Assembly: GCA_963210315.1 (NCBI GenBank)
Contig: OY723297.1
Span: 1,488,001 to 1,552,000, forward strand
Source of the DNA: Rhynchopus euleeides
Taxonomy: Eukaryota; Euglenozoa; Diplonemea; Diplonemida; Diplonemidae
Direction: 5' to 3'
DNA length: 64,000 nucleotides
Shown here: positions 21,785-31,613 of the stretch, piece after piece
Numbering within the stretch: the stretch's first letter is position 1
Layout: each line of letters opens with the position of its first letter
Position numbers and translations under genes: made by a program
Notes under the pieces: generated by a model
Databases searched by the model: none
Seen by the model: only the letters and a program-made list of their open reading frames with translations
Told to the model about the DNA's origin: nothing

Positions 21785-22654
21785 ATGCGTATCCCACTGC
21801 TGACCCCGGTGCTGCTGGTGCTGACAGCTCTGATGTACTGCGCGACCCTGGCCTTCCCGATGTGGGCGAAGGTGGAGAACAACGGGACAGAGAGCGACGT
21901 CGGCGTGATGATGTACAAGATCAACGAATGCAACACGACAGGCACAACCTCCGACCCCACGCACATCGATGAGTACCAGTGGATTTTCAGCCTGGACTGT
22001 GAGGGTGGCGACCTTTCGGTGCACAACAGCAATGTGTGCAAGACTTTCTTCCGGATCAGCTTCCCCAGGACTATCCTGCACGGCCTCGCTATTATCTCCC
22101 TGCTCCACGCACTGTACAACATCTTCTTTGGCTCCGGCACCATCCTGCGCCCCTACTTCTTGTCGCTGGTGCTGGGGATCACGTCGTTTGTCCTGTTCCT
22201 CGCCTCCTACGACCACACACGGGTATGCCATGCCATGCACCTCGGTGTCAGCGGTTTGTTTGGGGTGCTGCAGCCCGGCGGGTTTTCTTGGCAGCAAGGG
22301 CCTGGGTTTTCGGGGGGAGAGGGGGCAGCTGTCATTGTCCTGCATCGCGTGTTGCCACACCACCAACGCCAACACAGATCCCGTGCACCTTTCCCAGCGC
22401 AGAGGAGGATGCGCTGCTGGTGGGGGAGTCGGAGGACAGCAACACCGTCACTTTCCGCAGCATGTTCTACGTGCACATCGCAGCGATCTTCTTTAACATC
22501 GCGAGTATGTGCCCTCATTGCACTGTGCGCAATGTGCCTTCTTTACACCGCACCCTGCCCCCGCTCTGCGCTTTCAATTCCACCCCCGCCCCCCACCGCA
22601 GCTGTTGTGCAGCACGCTTCGACCTGCACTCGCCGGAAGTTCGAAGAGCTCTAG
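21785..22654 (+). CDS. Four-helix membrane protein (claudin/SUR7-like topology), 3 exons
   Basis: Exons 21785-22222, 22378-22504 and 22602-22654 (donors GTATGCC and GTATGTG; acceptors CACAG and CGCAG) give 205 residues. TM1 is about residues 5-27; a roughly 60-residue loop carries Asn-glycosylation sequons (NGT, NTT) and three Cys; TM2 (LHGLAIISLLHALYNIFF) and TM3 (YFLSLVLGITSFVLFLAS) follow; a short acidic loop precedes TM4 (MFYVHIAAIFFNIA). The C terminus TRRKFEEL is short and charged. The topology, N- and C-termini inside with a Cys-bearing first outer loop, is that of claudin/SUR7/PMP22-type proteins, but I see no diagnostic W-GLW-C-C motif. Function unknown. The alternative acceptor 9 bp further downstream in the last intron would give a different, longer C terminus. 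Confidence 0.7.
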   Translation: MRIPLLTPVLLVLTALMYCATLAFPMWAKVENNGTESDVGVMMYKINECNTTGTTSDPTHIDEYQWIFSLDCEGGDLSVHNSNVCKTFFRISFPRTILHGLAIISLLHALYNIFFGSGTILRPYFLSLVLGITSFVLFLASYDHTRVCHAMHLGVSGLFGVLQPGGFSWQQGPGFSGGEGAAVIVLHRVLPHHQRQHRSRAPFPAQRRMRCWWGSRRTATPSLSAACSTCTSQRSSLTSRVCALIALCAMCLLYTAPCPRSALSIPPPPPTAAVVQHASTCTRRKFEEL

Positions 22655-23370
22655 AGAATCCGCTGCCTGGATGTGTATCCACCCAATCAACCCTTGCCCC
22701 AAGCTGTGAAACCCACCTCCACTCTCAGGGGGCAGTTTGTCAACGAGGGCCGCCACGGCTGACATCTCCTGCACTCTACTGCTGCACACCACGGCTTCCG
22801 GGGTATTGGGGCTGTGGGTGTGGGAGTTATGCCACAGGGTTAGGCCTTAGTGTCATCAACAATATTCTTCGCGTTCAGTGTCACCCTGTGTGTGTGTGGG
22901 TGCTGGGGAACCCGTTCTGTATCTCCACGACACGTTATCACGCTTTGTGAAGAGAGGATGGGCGGGGGGGGTGGGGGTGGGCGGGGAGGGTATCGCAGGT
23001 ATGCGGGGCAGGTGCGTTGTGTCTTGTGCACGCAAGAGAATTTTTTTTGTGCGGGTCTGGTCCAAGTATGCCTGGGACTTTGGCCTTTTTGGGTCCAAAA
23101 AGGGGTCGGGATTCCACTTTTTCTCCAAGGGTTTTTCGGGGGGGAAATGGCGCGCAATCCCCTCGCGGGCAAGAAAATCCCCCCATCCCCACCACACAAC
23201 CAGTGTGAGTGTGGTGTGTGGGTATTGGACGCCCTGTGTGATGAGAGATAGTGGCAACACAACAGCAACATGCCAGGCAAGGGGTGCCAAAAATGGGTTT
23301 TCGGGGCGTTATTGTAACGACCCCTTCCTATGCCCAGTGGCACAAGCTCAAGGATTTGGTTGCTCGACAT

Positions 23371-23424
23371 ACAGGGGGGTCTGGGGGGCGGAGCCCCCCA
23401 GCCGCCGGAGGCCACGGTAGTGAG
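23371..23424 (+). repeat. Hairpin repeat, copy 1 (GGGGGGCGGAGCCCCCC core)
   Basis: A 54-bp sequence whose core CTGGGGGGC-GGA-GCCCCCCAG folds into a perfect 9-bp stem, followed by GCCGCCGGAGGCCACGGTAG. It recurs at 23585-23639 in the same orientation and at 61498-61552 and 61652-61709 inverted. Flanking DNA differs, so it is an independent dispersed repeat. Confidence 0.7.
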
Positions 23425-23584
23425 TATCTGTTCCTTGCGCCGTAGTGGGAGCGCGTGGGAGTTGCGGGCGTACAGATTGTTGGCTGCGTCCTCCTGAGGC
23501 TACGGAGAGTGGTCTGGGTCCCATTCGCTGATGTGAACCCAAAGGACTTGGCTACAAGACAGGCACACGCTCCAGCCTAGTGGT

Positions 23585-23639
23585 ACAGGGGGGTCTGGGG
23601 GGCGGAGCCCCCCCAGCCGCCGGAGGCCACGGTAGTGAA
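23585..23639 (+). repeat. Hairpin repeat, copy 2
   Basis: Near-identical to 23371-23424, same orientation, about 160 bp downstream of it. The DNA between the pair is not shared with the pair at 61.5 kb. Confidence 0.7.
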
Positions 23640-24219
23640 CGCCTGGCTCTTGACTGGGGAACAACGCCGGGTTTTGGCTGGAACAACCGAAAAAGGGGCG
23701 GGTGTCCGGAGGATTCATCCTCATCCCCCACTAGAATACCACCTGCCCCCGAAAAACTTCACCCAGAAAACCTGTGGGGAAAAAATCCCACCTAAAAAAC
23801 CCAAGGAGAAAAAAAAATTCCCTCCCTATAAAAACCCAAAGAGAAAAAAAGTGCAATCCTGAATCGGGACTTGGACTCCACATTTAGCTTCATACTTGGT
23901 CTGGTCTTAACATAATTCCCTAACTCAAAATGGGGTGGGGCAGCGTGCAACACGTGCATGCGGGGGTGGGGGGGGGGTGGGTGGTGAGCGGGTGGAGGGA
24001 TGCAGGTAACACCCAACACAAGAAGAACCCCCCCACCCCCTCGATCCTGTGTGTCCTGTGTTACTGTGCCCCATCACTGTCTGGTCACCCTTTTTTCCGT
24101 CGGGGGTGGTTGCTCGTCGGCACCCACCCCCTCAAACAAAACTCACAGTGCACGTCACACCCGGGTCGTCCCGCACGGCAGGGTTGTGGTCGTCGGTGCC
24201 AAAAAAAATATCCCTCAAA

Positions 24220-25219
24220 TGGTGCCCCTGATTTACCCCTTTTTCACTACGCACAAACTACGCAATCTGGGGGGGGGGTCTCGCTTTTTGGTCCCCCCCC
24301 AGTTTTTTTTGGTCCCCCTTTCTGTGTGGCTACTGAGACAGGACTGGAGGCACTGCGCTGACCGAGCAAAAAATTATTGCCAGAACTCACTATACACCGT
24401 ACGAAAGAACGCACGACATGTGGGGCGGGACTCCAGAAACACCTGGGCAAGGTTGCCCCATGCCCAGAAACACCTGAGAAGGAAGTGAGTTCCAGGAGCC
24501 GCGTAGAACACCCTCGAGATTGTGAATGATGATACGATCACAGCCTTCAGGGCGCTGCGAGGTGCCACCCTGAAGGTGGCCCTTGACATCAAGGAGAGCG
24601 TCGGCCGAGGGGTCGACGAAAAGCTGAAGAAGGCGCTACTGGCACTGGATCCCGCGGGGTATACGGAGGTCACCGCCACACAGGCAACCTCCGCTGACAA
24701 CGTCCAGGAGACGTTATCCGAGGGGATCACAACGGCACTAGAGATCTGTGTCACGGGATCCAGGCGCCCACTCTCCCTCGACGGTCTGGGGATTGTTGTT
24801 GGGTATGGTGTCGTTTCCTGCAGCTGCAAAAAAGCGTAGCAACTGTGCTTCCTTCTTCCTTAATGATGCGTTGACGCTTCCACCCGGAGGAGCTGAAGCA
24901 GGCACCGCTTAATGATGCGTTGATGCTTCCACCCGACGAGCTGAAGCAGGCACCGCGCCAAAGGGCACCCCCAAAGAGACCTGCAAAGACTGCGTCGAAA
25001 CCCGCACCGAAGGCTGCCAGCGCTGCAGCACCTGAAGAACCTGCAGCACCTGCAGCACCTGAAGCGCCTGCACCCTCACTGACCCCGGAACAGCAAGAAC
25101 TCCTTGAGTTTGGGGTCCCGGCATAGAGACAGAGAATGGCTGAGTAAATCAAAAAATGAGACCCCCCCCCCCTTTTCACTACGCACAAACTACGCAATAT
25201 GGGGTCGTCAGGGGCACCA
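24220..25219 (+). mobile_element. 1000-bp transposable element with 12-bp TIR and 5-bp TSD (family D, copy 1)
   Basis: Ends are TGGTGCCCCTGA and TCAGGGGCACCA, perfect 12-bp inverted repeats. The flanking TCAAA is duplicated exactly (24215-24219 and 25220-25224). Just inside each end, CACTACGCACAAACTACGCA occurs as a direct, not inverted, repeat. A near-identical copy lies inverted at 46153-47144. The element carries two open segments: 24506-24839, encoding an Ala/Leu-rich helical stretch ending VSCSCKKA, and 24923-25126, encoding a Lys/Ala/Pro-rich tail ending LLEFGVPA. The first lacks an in-frame ATG and contains a GTATGG, so the two may be exons of one spliced gene. Neither looks like a transposase. 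A roughly 50-bp tandem duplication (about 24861-24958) sits between them. Confidence 0.85.
24506..25126 (+). CDS. Possible spliced cargo gene of element D
   Basis: Not recognised. First segment (24506-24839): about 110 residues, helical, containing ALRGATLKVALDIKES and LDPAGYTEVTATQATSAD. Second segment (24923-25126): 67 residues with alternating Lys, Ala and Pro (RPAKTASKPAPKAASAAAPE) like the tail of a linker-histone or other DNA-binding protein, ending LTPEQQELLEFGVPA. Both segments are preserved in the second copy of the element (minus strand, 46247-46858), the only difference in the tail being an in-frame 9-bp indel in the Ala/Pro run. A GTATGG near 24798 matches the host donor consensus, which would allow splicing between the segments; exact junctions are inference. 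Confidence 0.35.
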
Positions 25220-25224
25220 TCAAA

Positions 25225-26844
25225 GCAAACCAATTGTCTCCTGCCAATCGCCCTTCCCTTTGGGAGATGCTGTTGTAGATCGATTGCGTCTATATATCCC
25301 TGGCGACTTGCTCCCCCCCCCCCCTCGATTGGAATCCTTTGTACATTCTAGCCTCGCTTCCTAACAACAGGTCTCTGTGTGATCCATGCAAAGGCAGCTA
25401 TCAGCAGCATCTCATTCGACCGACCCTCACCGTGCCCTCATTGATAGCAGTGTAAGGGTATACACTTTGTGTGTCACTGGTTTTCAGTGTCCCCGGGCAT
25501 ATCCGCAGCACAAAGTGTTCTCATTTGCTCATGTGGGGAGCTTCGCTCCAGCCGCAGTGCTGAAAACAGTGTGTTTTTTTTGGTGCATTTCCCTCCGATT
25601 CAGAGGTGAATACTACAGAAAGCTTGCCGTTAGCGAAGGCCCCCAATAGGAGATTAAATATTTTTACCGGCAACGGCTGGTGTGGGTGGGGTGGGGAAAG
25701 CTGTTGTGACAGCTGACTTCCTTGTTGTGGCTTGGTGTCGGGGCCCCCCATCAGAGTGGGGGATTGGGGTGGAGTGAAGCTGGGGGGGAAGGGGTGCTCG
25801 GTCTATCTGCGCGACTTCTGCACAAATCAAAAATATCACACGGCTTTTTGCTGCTGTAGATGGGGGGGGGGGCTCCGGTGGAGGGGCAGACAGGGAGACA
25901 GCGATTGTTTGCCAGAACAAAGGATACACTGCCTCCCGATTGGCACTGCAGACCGTTCTCAACATCGCAGACTCTCTCGAATGCACCTCTTCCGCCTCCC
26001 CCGGCATGCCCCCACCCACACCGGACGGCCCTGACATATCTCCTGCTGTTGAGACATTGGTTTCAGCATAATGGAAAAAATATGACTTTGGCGCCACGTC
26101 TGATGGTCCTCCTCACCTGCACGACAGTCTCCGGCTGCTGGGGTGATACCACGTGGTGCGTTCTGATGGGGGTGGTGGGGTGGGTGGGTGGGTGGGTCCC
26201 GTGCTGAGCTGCTTTAGTTCAGTTTCGAACGGAGGTGTGGATAGAGAGGGTGGGGTGGAGTGGGGAGTCGTTTGATCACGCCGTTGGAATTCGAAAAAAA
26301 ATATCCAGTTTTTTTTGTTCAAAGGAGATAGCTTTAAGCCCTCTGTGCGCGCCGGGATCCCCCGGTGCGGCTGTTCAGTTTAGTAAACCCCCCCCTCCCT
26401 AATCAGCACCTATGGATGCCTGTGGTGCCACGTGGGTGGTGATGGGTTGATGTGCTTTTGCCCAGCCTTCCTCCCTCCCCAGTCACACCGCCCATCCGCC
26501 CTTCCGCCAGAGCCACGCCGAGGTAACACCCCCCCTCCCCCCCGATCATGCTGAGTCACACCCACCCCCACACCACCCTCCACACCCACCCCCACAGGCT
26601 AGCTTGCGCCGGAAGACGTACACCCAGCACATTCCTTTCTCCCCCTCCAACCTCACTTACACTTTGGTTGAGGAAACATACGCTCTCCTCCACCAATCTC
26701 CCCCCCCCCCCCTGTTGCCAACGCCTGATTTCACCCTCACCCATCACCTTGTGATTCTGTTCGGCTCGATTGGAGCCACTGCTGTGACACACCCCTGCCT
26801 CCCCTGCCCTCGGGAGAGCCGGTAGAGAAGAAGACTCTGCTGCA
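25225..26844. other. Intergenic, no gene recognised
   Basis: 1.6 kb with poly-G/poly-C tracts and a GTGGGTGGGTGG run (26170-26200). No protein-like frame. A CCGGTAG acceptor-like site lies about 20 bp before the next ATG. Confidence 0.45.
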
Positions 26845-29800
26845 ATGCGCCGCGCCTTGCTGCTGCTGTGTGGGGCGTGGCTCGCGGAGGTCGGGGCGAA
26901 CGAGCTGGCGGATTTCCTGCCCGCCCGCGCCCTGTCGCAGGCAGATCCGCAGGACATCCGAGGTGTGGCGTGGGATGCCGTCGATGCGGTCAACATGGCC
27001 AAGATGACCGCGGATGACCTGAAGCTGGTGACGAACTGCGCCTCCATCCCTGCCCCCCTCTTGGCTCGCATCCCTCCCACGGCGGTCTTTGCGATGGACA
27101 CACGCTGCCTCGCTTCGATGACCCCCCAGGTGTTTGCCTCGCTGACGCCGCAGCAGCTCGCACAGCTCCCGAGCTCCGTCAGCGGGTCCCTCCGCTCGGC
27201 GCAGGTTGCGGCGCTCCCCAACTCGAGCTGTGCCGCCTTCGCCACGTCTGACCTCTTCAAACACTTCACGGTGGAGCTGTGCGCAGGGCTGTCGGTGGGG
27301 TGTGTGAAGGCCATCCCTGCCATCCACCGTGCCGCCCTAAAGGCCCCTGCGTGTTACCAGCACACCACATCGGGTGCGGTGAAGGCCGTGCTGGATGCCA
27401 CAGCCAGCCTGCCTGACAACCTCGAGGGGCACCCGCAGCAGGGGCTGCAGCTTGCTGCGGTGGGTGCTGCGGGTGCTGCGCATGCCGTGGCAGCGCACCC
27501 TGCTGCTGCTGCTGCGGCGGCGCATCCCGCGGCGGCGCGTGTCGTGACGGAGGATGTGCTGAAGGCGATGCTGACGTGTGAGGCGATCGGGGCGTCGGAG
27601 CTGTCGCGCATCGACCCCAAGGTGTTCTCCCACATGACTATCCCGTGCATGCTGACCATCACACCGGAGGCGTTTGTGGGGATCAACGCTGCGCAGCTGG
27701 CAGCCATTCCCAAGGAGGTGGTGCTGCACATCACTGATGCGCAGGTGGCAGCCATGAACCCGCGGACCTGCGCGCTGTTCGCCACGACAGACTCGTTTGA
27801 GTACCTCAGCGTGTCGATCTGCGGGATCCTGAGCAAGGAGTGTGTGCAGCACGCCCTGGTGTCCATCCAGGAAAGCCCCGAGTGCATGTCACGCCTGAAG
27901 TACAACGTGACAGAGCTGATGCCGCGTGTGAAGCTGAACCGCATCAGCGACCTGCTCCCCGCGTCGAGCCACGCCCTCCTCAACGGTACCATCGACTGGA
28001 GGGTCGTGCCTGCGTCGGCCTTCGCGCAGCTCAACGGCGACGACCTGAAGCTGCTGCAGGACTGCACCCACATCTCCCCCGCCCAGATGGCCCGCGTCAA
28101 CCCGGAGGTGCTGGTGGACCTGCCGGTGCATTGCGTGCAGACGCTGCACCCGGAGGCCTTCGCAGCGCTGGACATCAAGCAGCTCTACGGGCTGGGCCAC
28201 GTTGCTGTGGGAGGCGTGACTGCAGCACAGCTCGCCGCGATGCCTGCTGAAAGGTGTGCTGCCTTCGCTGAGGGCGACTCCTTCGACGGTGTGACAGCGG
28301 GCTGTGCCGGGCTGTCGGTTCCCTGCGTGAAGTTCATGCGGAGCAAGGACGTCGCGAAGCTGACAACACGCCCCGGGTGCAAGACGGCGATGCCTGAGGC
28401 GGTGCGCACAGCAGCGTCGTCGATCGTCAGCGCGGCGAATGCCGCCCCCGGGGGTCCCGCAGCCGTGGCCCTCCTGCGCCTTGCAGCCCTGCCGCATGAC
28501 TGCAGCGCGCTGACGCTGGGGAAGGTCAACGCATCGGCGAAGGAAGATTTCGCGCTGATGACGCCGAGCTGCCTGGAGACGCTCCCCCCCCAGGTGTTCG
28601 CGGACCTGCCTGTCGACAAGCTGAACGCCATCCCCGCCAAGCTGCTGGAGTCGCATGCCACGGCGGAGCAGATCGCCGCACTCACCCCCGAGAAGTGCAA
28701 CTCGGTCCTCAACGAGCGGGACGGCTTTGTCGCGACCTCCATGCGCCAGTCGGGTGTCGGGGACTGTGAGCTGGTGCGGAACAACTGCTCCGGTGTGCAG
28801 GCCGAGATGATCGCCTCTCTGAACGTTGGGAACCTGAAGACGATGCCCGTCGCCTGCTTCCGCACACTCAGCCAGGCTGCGTTCCAGGCCTTCACGCCGG
28901 ACCAGGTGAACCACCTCTCTGCGGAGCATGCCGCTGCGTGCAGCGAGGCACAGCTGAGCTGGCTCACCCCCGGGCAGTGCAAGGCGCTGAACGGCGGTGA
29001 CTTTGTGAAGTTCCAGTCGGGCATGGCATGCGGTGGGCTGACGTCGCCCTGCCTGAAGCAGCTCTCGCTCGAGGCGTTCAAGTACCTCGTCGGGAGGCTG
29101 AACTGCTACAACCACCTGCGCCCGGAGGTGCGCAACACGATCCCCCCGTCGCTGGTGTCGCGCCTGTCCCTGCGCATGCTGAATGTGCGTGAGATCGTGT
29201 CGCTGGGGTTCTGCGACCTGCTGTCGGCGCAGCAGGTGTCGCAGATCGGCGCAGGCATGCCCGGCGTGTCGCGGGAGTGCTTCATGCTGATCTCCCCGGA
29301 TGCGTTCGTCGCTGTTGCGAACGACTTCCGCGACCTGCCGACGAACCTCGTGTCGCACATCACGGTTGCCCAGATGTCCTCACTGCAGCCTGCGCAGTGC
29401 GCCGCATTCGACGGCTCCACCGCCTTCAAGGAGGTGAGTGCCGCGTCCTGCGCAGGGCTGCAGGCATCCTGCATCGCTGCCACACCCCTGGAGGCCTTCG
29501 AGGCGATGATGTCCAGCGCCTGCTTCGCCCGCCTCCCCAAGGCCACCCGCAGCAGCCTTACGCCGGAGCAGACGGCGAAGCTGGAGAAGCTCGCCTGGTT
29601 CCCTGCGAAGCAGGCGGGGGGTGGCGAGAAGGTGGACCAGCAGGGCGCCCCCAAGCTCCAGCAGGTGCGGCTGGCATCCGAGGCGCGCGGTGCTCAGGGG
29701 TCACAGGCACACGGGTCGTCTGCCACCTTCCTGCTTGGTATGTCTGTGGTGTTGCCGTCTGGGCGGGTTGGGTTCGGGGGTTCTTCTCTTGTGTGTGCCA

Positions 29801-30035
29801 GGCCTGTCCCAGCTGTGTTGTCCCCGGCTAAAAACACCACATTCCCAACACAGTGCTGGTGACGTCTGTCAGCGTGTCCCTGCTGTACGGTGCTTCGCGC
29901 GTGATGAAGACAAGGCGCTCTGAGTATGACGACTTCGAGCTGGACGAAGACATGCCTGTGCGTGCAGCATGGCGGACACCCTCAACGAAGCGCCGTGCGT
30001 TCGGTTCCGAAGCATCATCGTACTCCACTCTGTAG
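26845..30035 (+). CDS. Type I membrane protein with six Cys-rich helical repeats, 2 exons
   Basis: Exons 26845-29737 and 29854-30035 (donor GTATGTC, acceptor CACAG, 116-bp intron) give 1024 residues. Residues 1-18 are a signal peptide (MRRALLLLCGAWLAEVGA). The ectodomain consists of six related units of about 110 residues. The Cys positions in unit 1 are 65, 88, 129, 146, 153, 170 and in unit 2 are 245, 268, 309, 326, 333, 347. In unit 3 they are 407, 430, 471, 487, 494, 512, in unit 5 648, 671, 712, 729, 736, 754 and in unit 6 790, 812, 852, 869, 876, 893. Unit 4 (553, 576, 618) is shortened. Spacing is about 23-41-17-7-17 throughout. Each unit repeats phrases like M-TP-x-x-F-x-x-L and Q-[LV]-A-A-[LMI]-x-P-x-x-C. 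The second exon supplies a transmembrane helix (TFLLVLVTSVSVSLLYGASRV) and a roughly 45-residue basic/acidic cytoplasmic tail. I know no family with this repeat; a cell-surface receptor or adhesin role is inference. Confidence 0.85.
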
Positions 30036-30729
30036 GAGGCAGGTGGTGACGGCCGCCTGCGGAGCAGCTCCTGTTTCTGCACCCCCTTTGCTGACACACA
30101 GGACAGCCCTCGTTGCGCCTTTCTTCCAGCGATGGAGTGCGACGAGAGAGAGGGATACACCAGCAGCTTTCACCACTGTGCGGCCGCCCTGCCGGATGCG
30201 TGATTGTCGTCTCAGAAACGAGTCGGCGCCTTGCATATAATGCGTGTGTGTGTCGGGATGCCCAGAGCCAAGCTCGTGGCTTGTTGTCGGGATGTGTGGG
30301 AGTTTCCTCTTGCTGCAGTTAGCACGCTTTCTTCTGCGAGGTGGGATGCCCAGCACTGGCAACCCACTCTTGCATCCGGTGACACTTTGGCCCTGTTATT
30401 TGACCCCCCTGTATTCGGACGACCACCGTTTTTCGCGTCCCGAATCCGAAAACGGTGCCCGCTCACGGGGGACTAGACGATTGCTCAAAAGTGAACGACT
30501 TCCTTGCAGCACAGCAGTCCTAGTCATGATGTGAAGTGCCTCAATGCTCCTTACCCACAGCTTACCTTTATGTTGAGTTGCATTATGGCCAAGTGGTCAC
30601 TGTGTAGCCGGTGTGTGCTTGAGTTTCCTCGCGTATCTCCTTAAGCTCGCAGCTATTCGCCGGCACAACCACCCCCCCCCACCACTTAAGACCCGCCCCT
30701 CCTCACCCACTCACCCACCTAAACCCCCC
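30036..30729. other. Intergenic, no gene recognised
   Basis: About 0.7 kb downstream of the Cys-repeat gene; no recognisable frame, RNA gene or repeat. Confidence 0.4.
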
Positions 30730-31613
30730 TCACTACTATTGTTTACCTACAGGTATTGTTTACATAAAATTATTTACATGTATTGTTTACATCCGATTAT
30801 TATTTACGTGCAATTATTTTATTTTTCGGGGGATTCAAAAATATTTCCAAGGTGCTCTGAGGAGTGAGACTTGGTGCCTCTGTCACCAAAGTGACCCCAC
30901 CAGGATCCGCGGAGGTTCCAAACGTTCTAAAGAACGGGGTTTGGAAAGCCCGGTGAGGGGGTCCCGCCTGGGTGGTGTGGTGGGCTAGCTGCCTCCCAGT
31001 CACTGAATCAGACCAACATTTCATGGATGCATCTTGGCACCGATACCACCAAAATGACCCCACTACGATCCGCACGGAGTCCGAAAAGGACAATGGAAGT
31101 GGAAAATCGCGATTCCGCACAGGTTTCGAAAAAAATCGCTGAACTACCGTATACGTAAATATTATGGAACGTAAATATTATGGAACGGGCCCATTTTTGG
31201 CCGGTCCGTTCCATAATATTTACGTTCCATAATATTTACAGGGCCAGTTGGGGACTCGGTGGTGAGGACGGCTTGCGTCAGGAATCGCGCGAAAAGTGCA
31301 CGAGTAGGTCCCGTCAGGGACTCTGTATGCCGTCCGATCACCTGGTCCAAGTCCCCGAGTCGCAGAAAGCCCTGTAAATATTATGGAACGAAAAAAATCT
31401 GGAACGCCAACCCACCAGCGTTCCAAAATATTTACGTTCCATAATATTTACGTTCCATAATATTTACGTTCCAAAATATTTACGTATACGGTATGTAAAC
31501 AGTATGTGCGTGTAAAATTATTTACACGTATTGTTTACAGTGAATATTATTCACTGCTATTATTTACATGCACATCTACTATTTACATGAAGCCAGGTAA
31601 ACAATAGCTGTGA
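30730..31613. mobile_element. 884-bp inverted-end element with nested MITE
   Basis: Outer ends TCACTACTATTGTTTACCT (30730) and the complement of TCACAGCTATTGTTTACCT (ending 31613) match except for 2 bases. Both subterminal zones (30735-30835 and 31494-31600) are dense in ATTGTTTAC/ATTATTTAC motifs in both orientations. The middle has two diverged direct repeats with CACCAAArTGACCCCAC (near 30887 and 31045). A separate element (31147-31491) is inserted within it. No coding frame. Boundaries are inferred from the inverted ends only; no clear target duplication was seen. Confidence 0.45.
31147..31491 (+). mobile_element. TA-flanked MITE, CCGTATACG family (copy 1)
   Basis: 345 bp with inverted ends beginning CCGTATACGTAAATATT and TA immediately outside each end, the sign of TA target duplication. 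Inside each end the unit TTCCATAATATTTACG is repeated in tandem. The core (about 31240-31375) is near-identical, in reverse complement, to the second copy at 60605-60949, which has exactly the same length. No coding frame. Confidence 0.8.

Larger units (their letters stand above)
22655..24219. other. Intergenic with hairpin repeats
   Basis: No gene recognised. Two direct copies of a hairpin-bearing repeat lie at 23371-23424 and 23585-23639 (listed separately). A/C-rich low-complexity DNA fills 23700-23850. Confidence 0.45.

Noticed and set aside
27889-29358. 489-codon minus-strand frame opposite the Cys-repeat gene
   Set aside because: Shadow frame produced by the GC-rich codon bias of the real gene; composition dominated by Arg/His/Leu.
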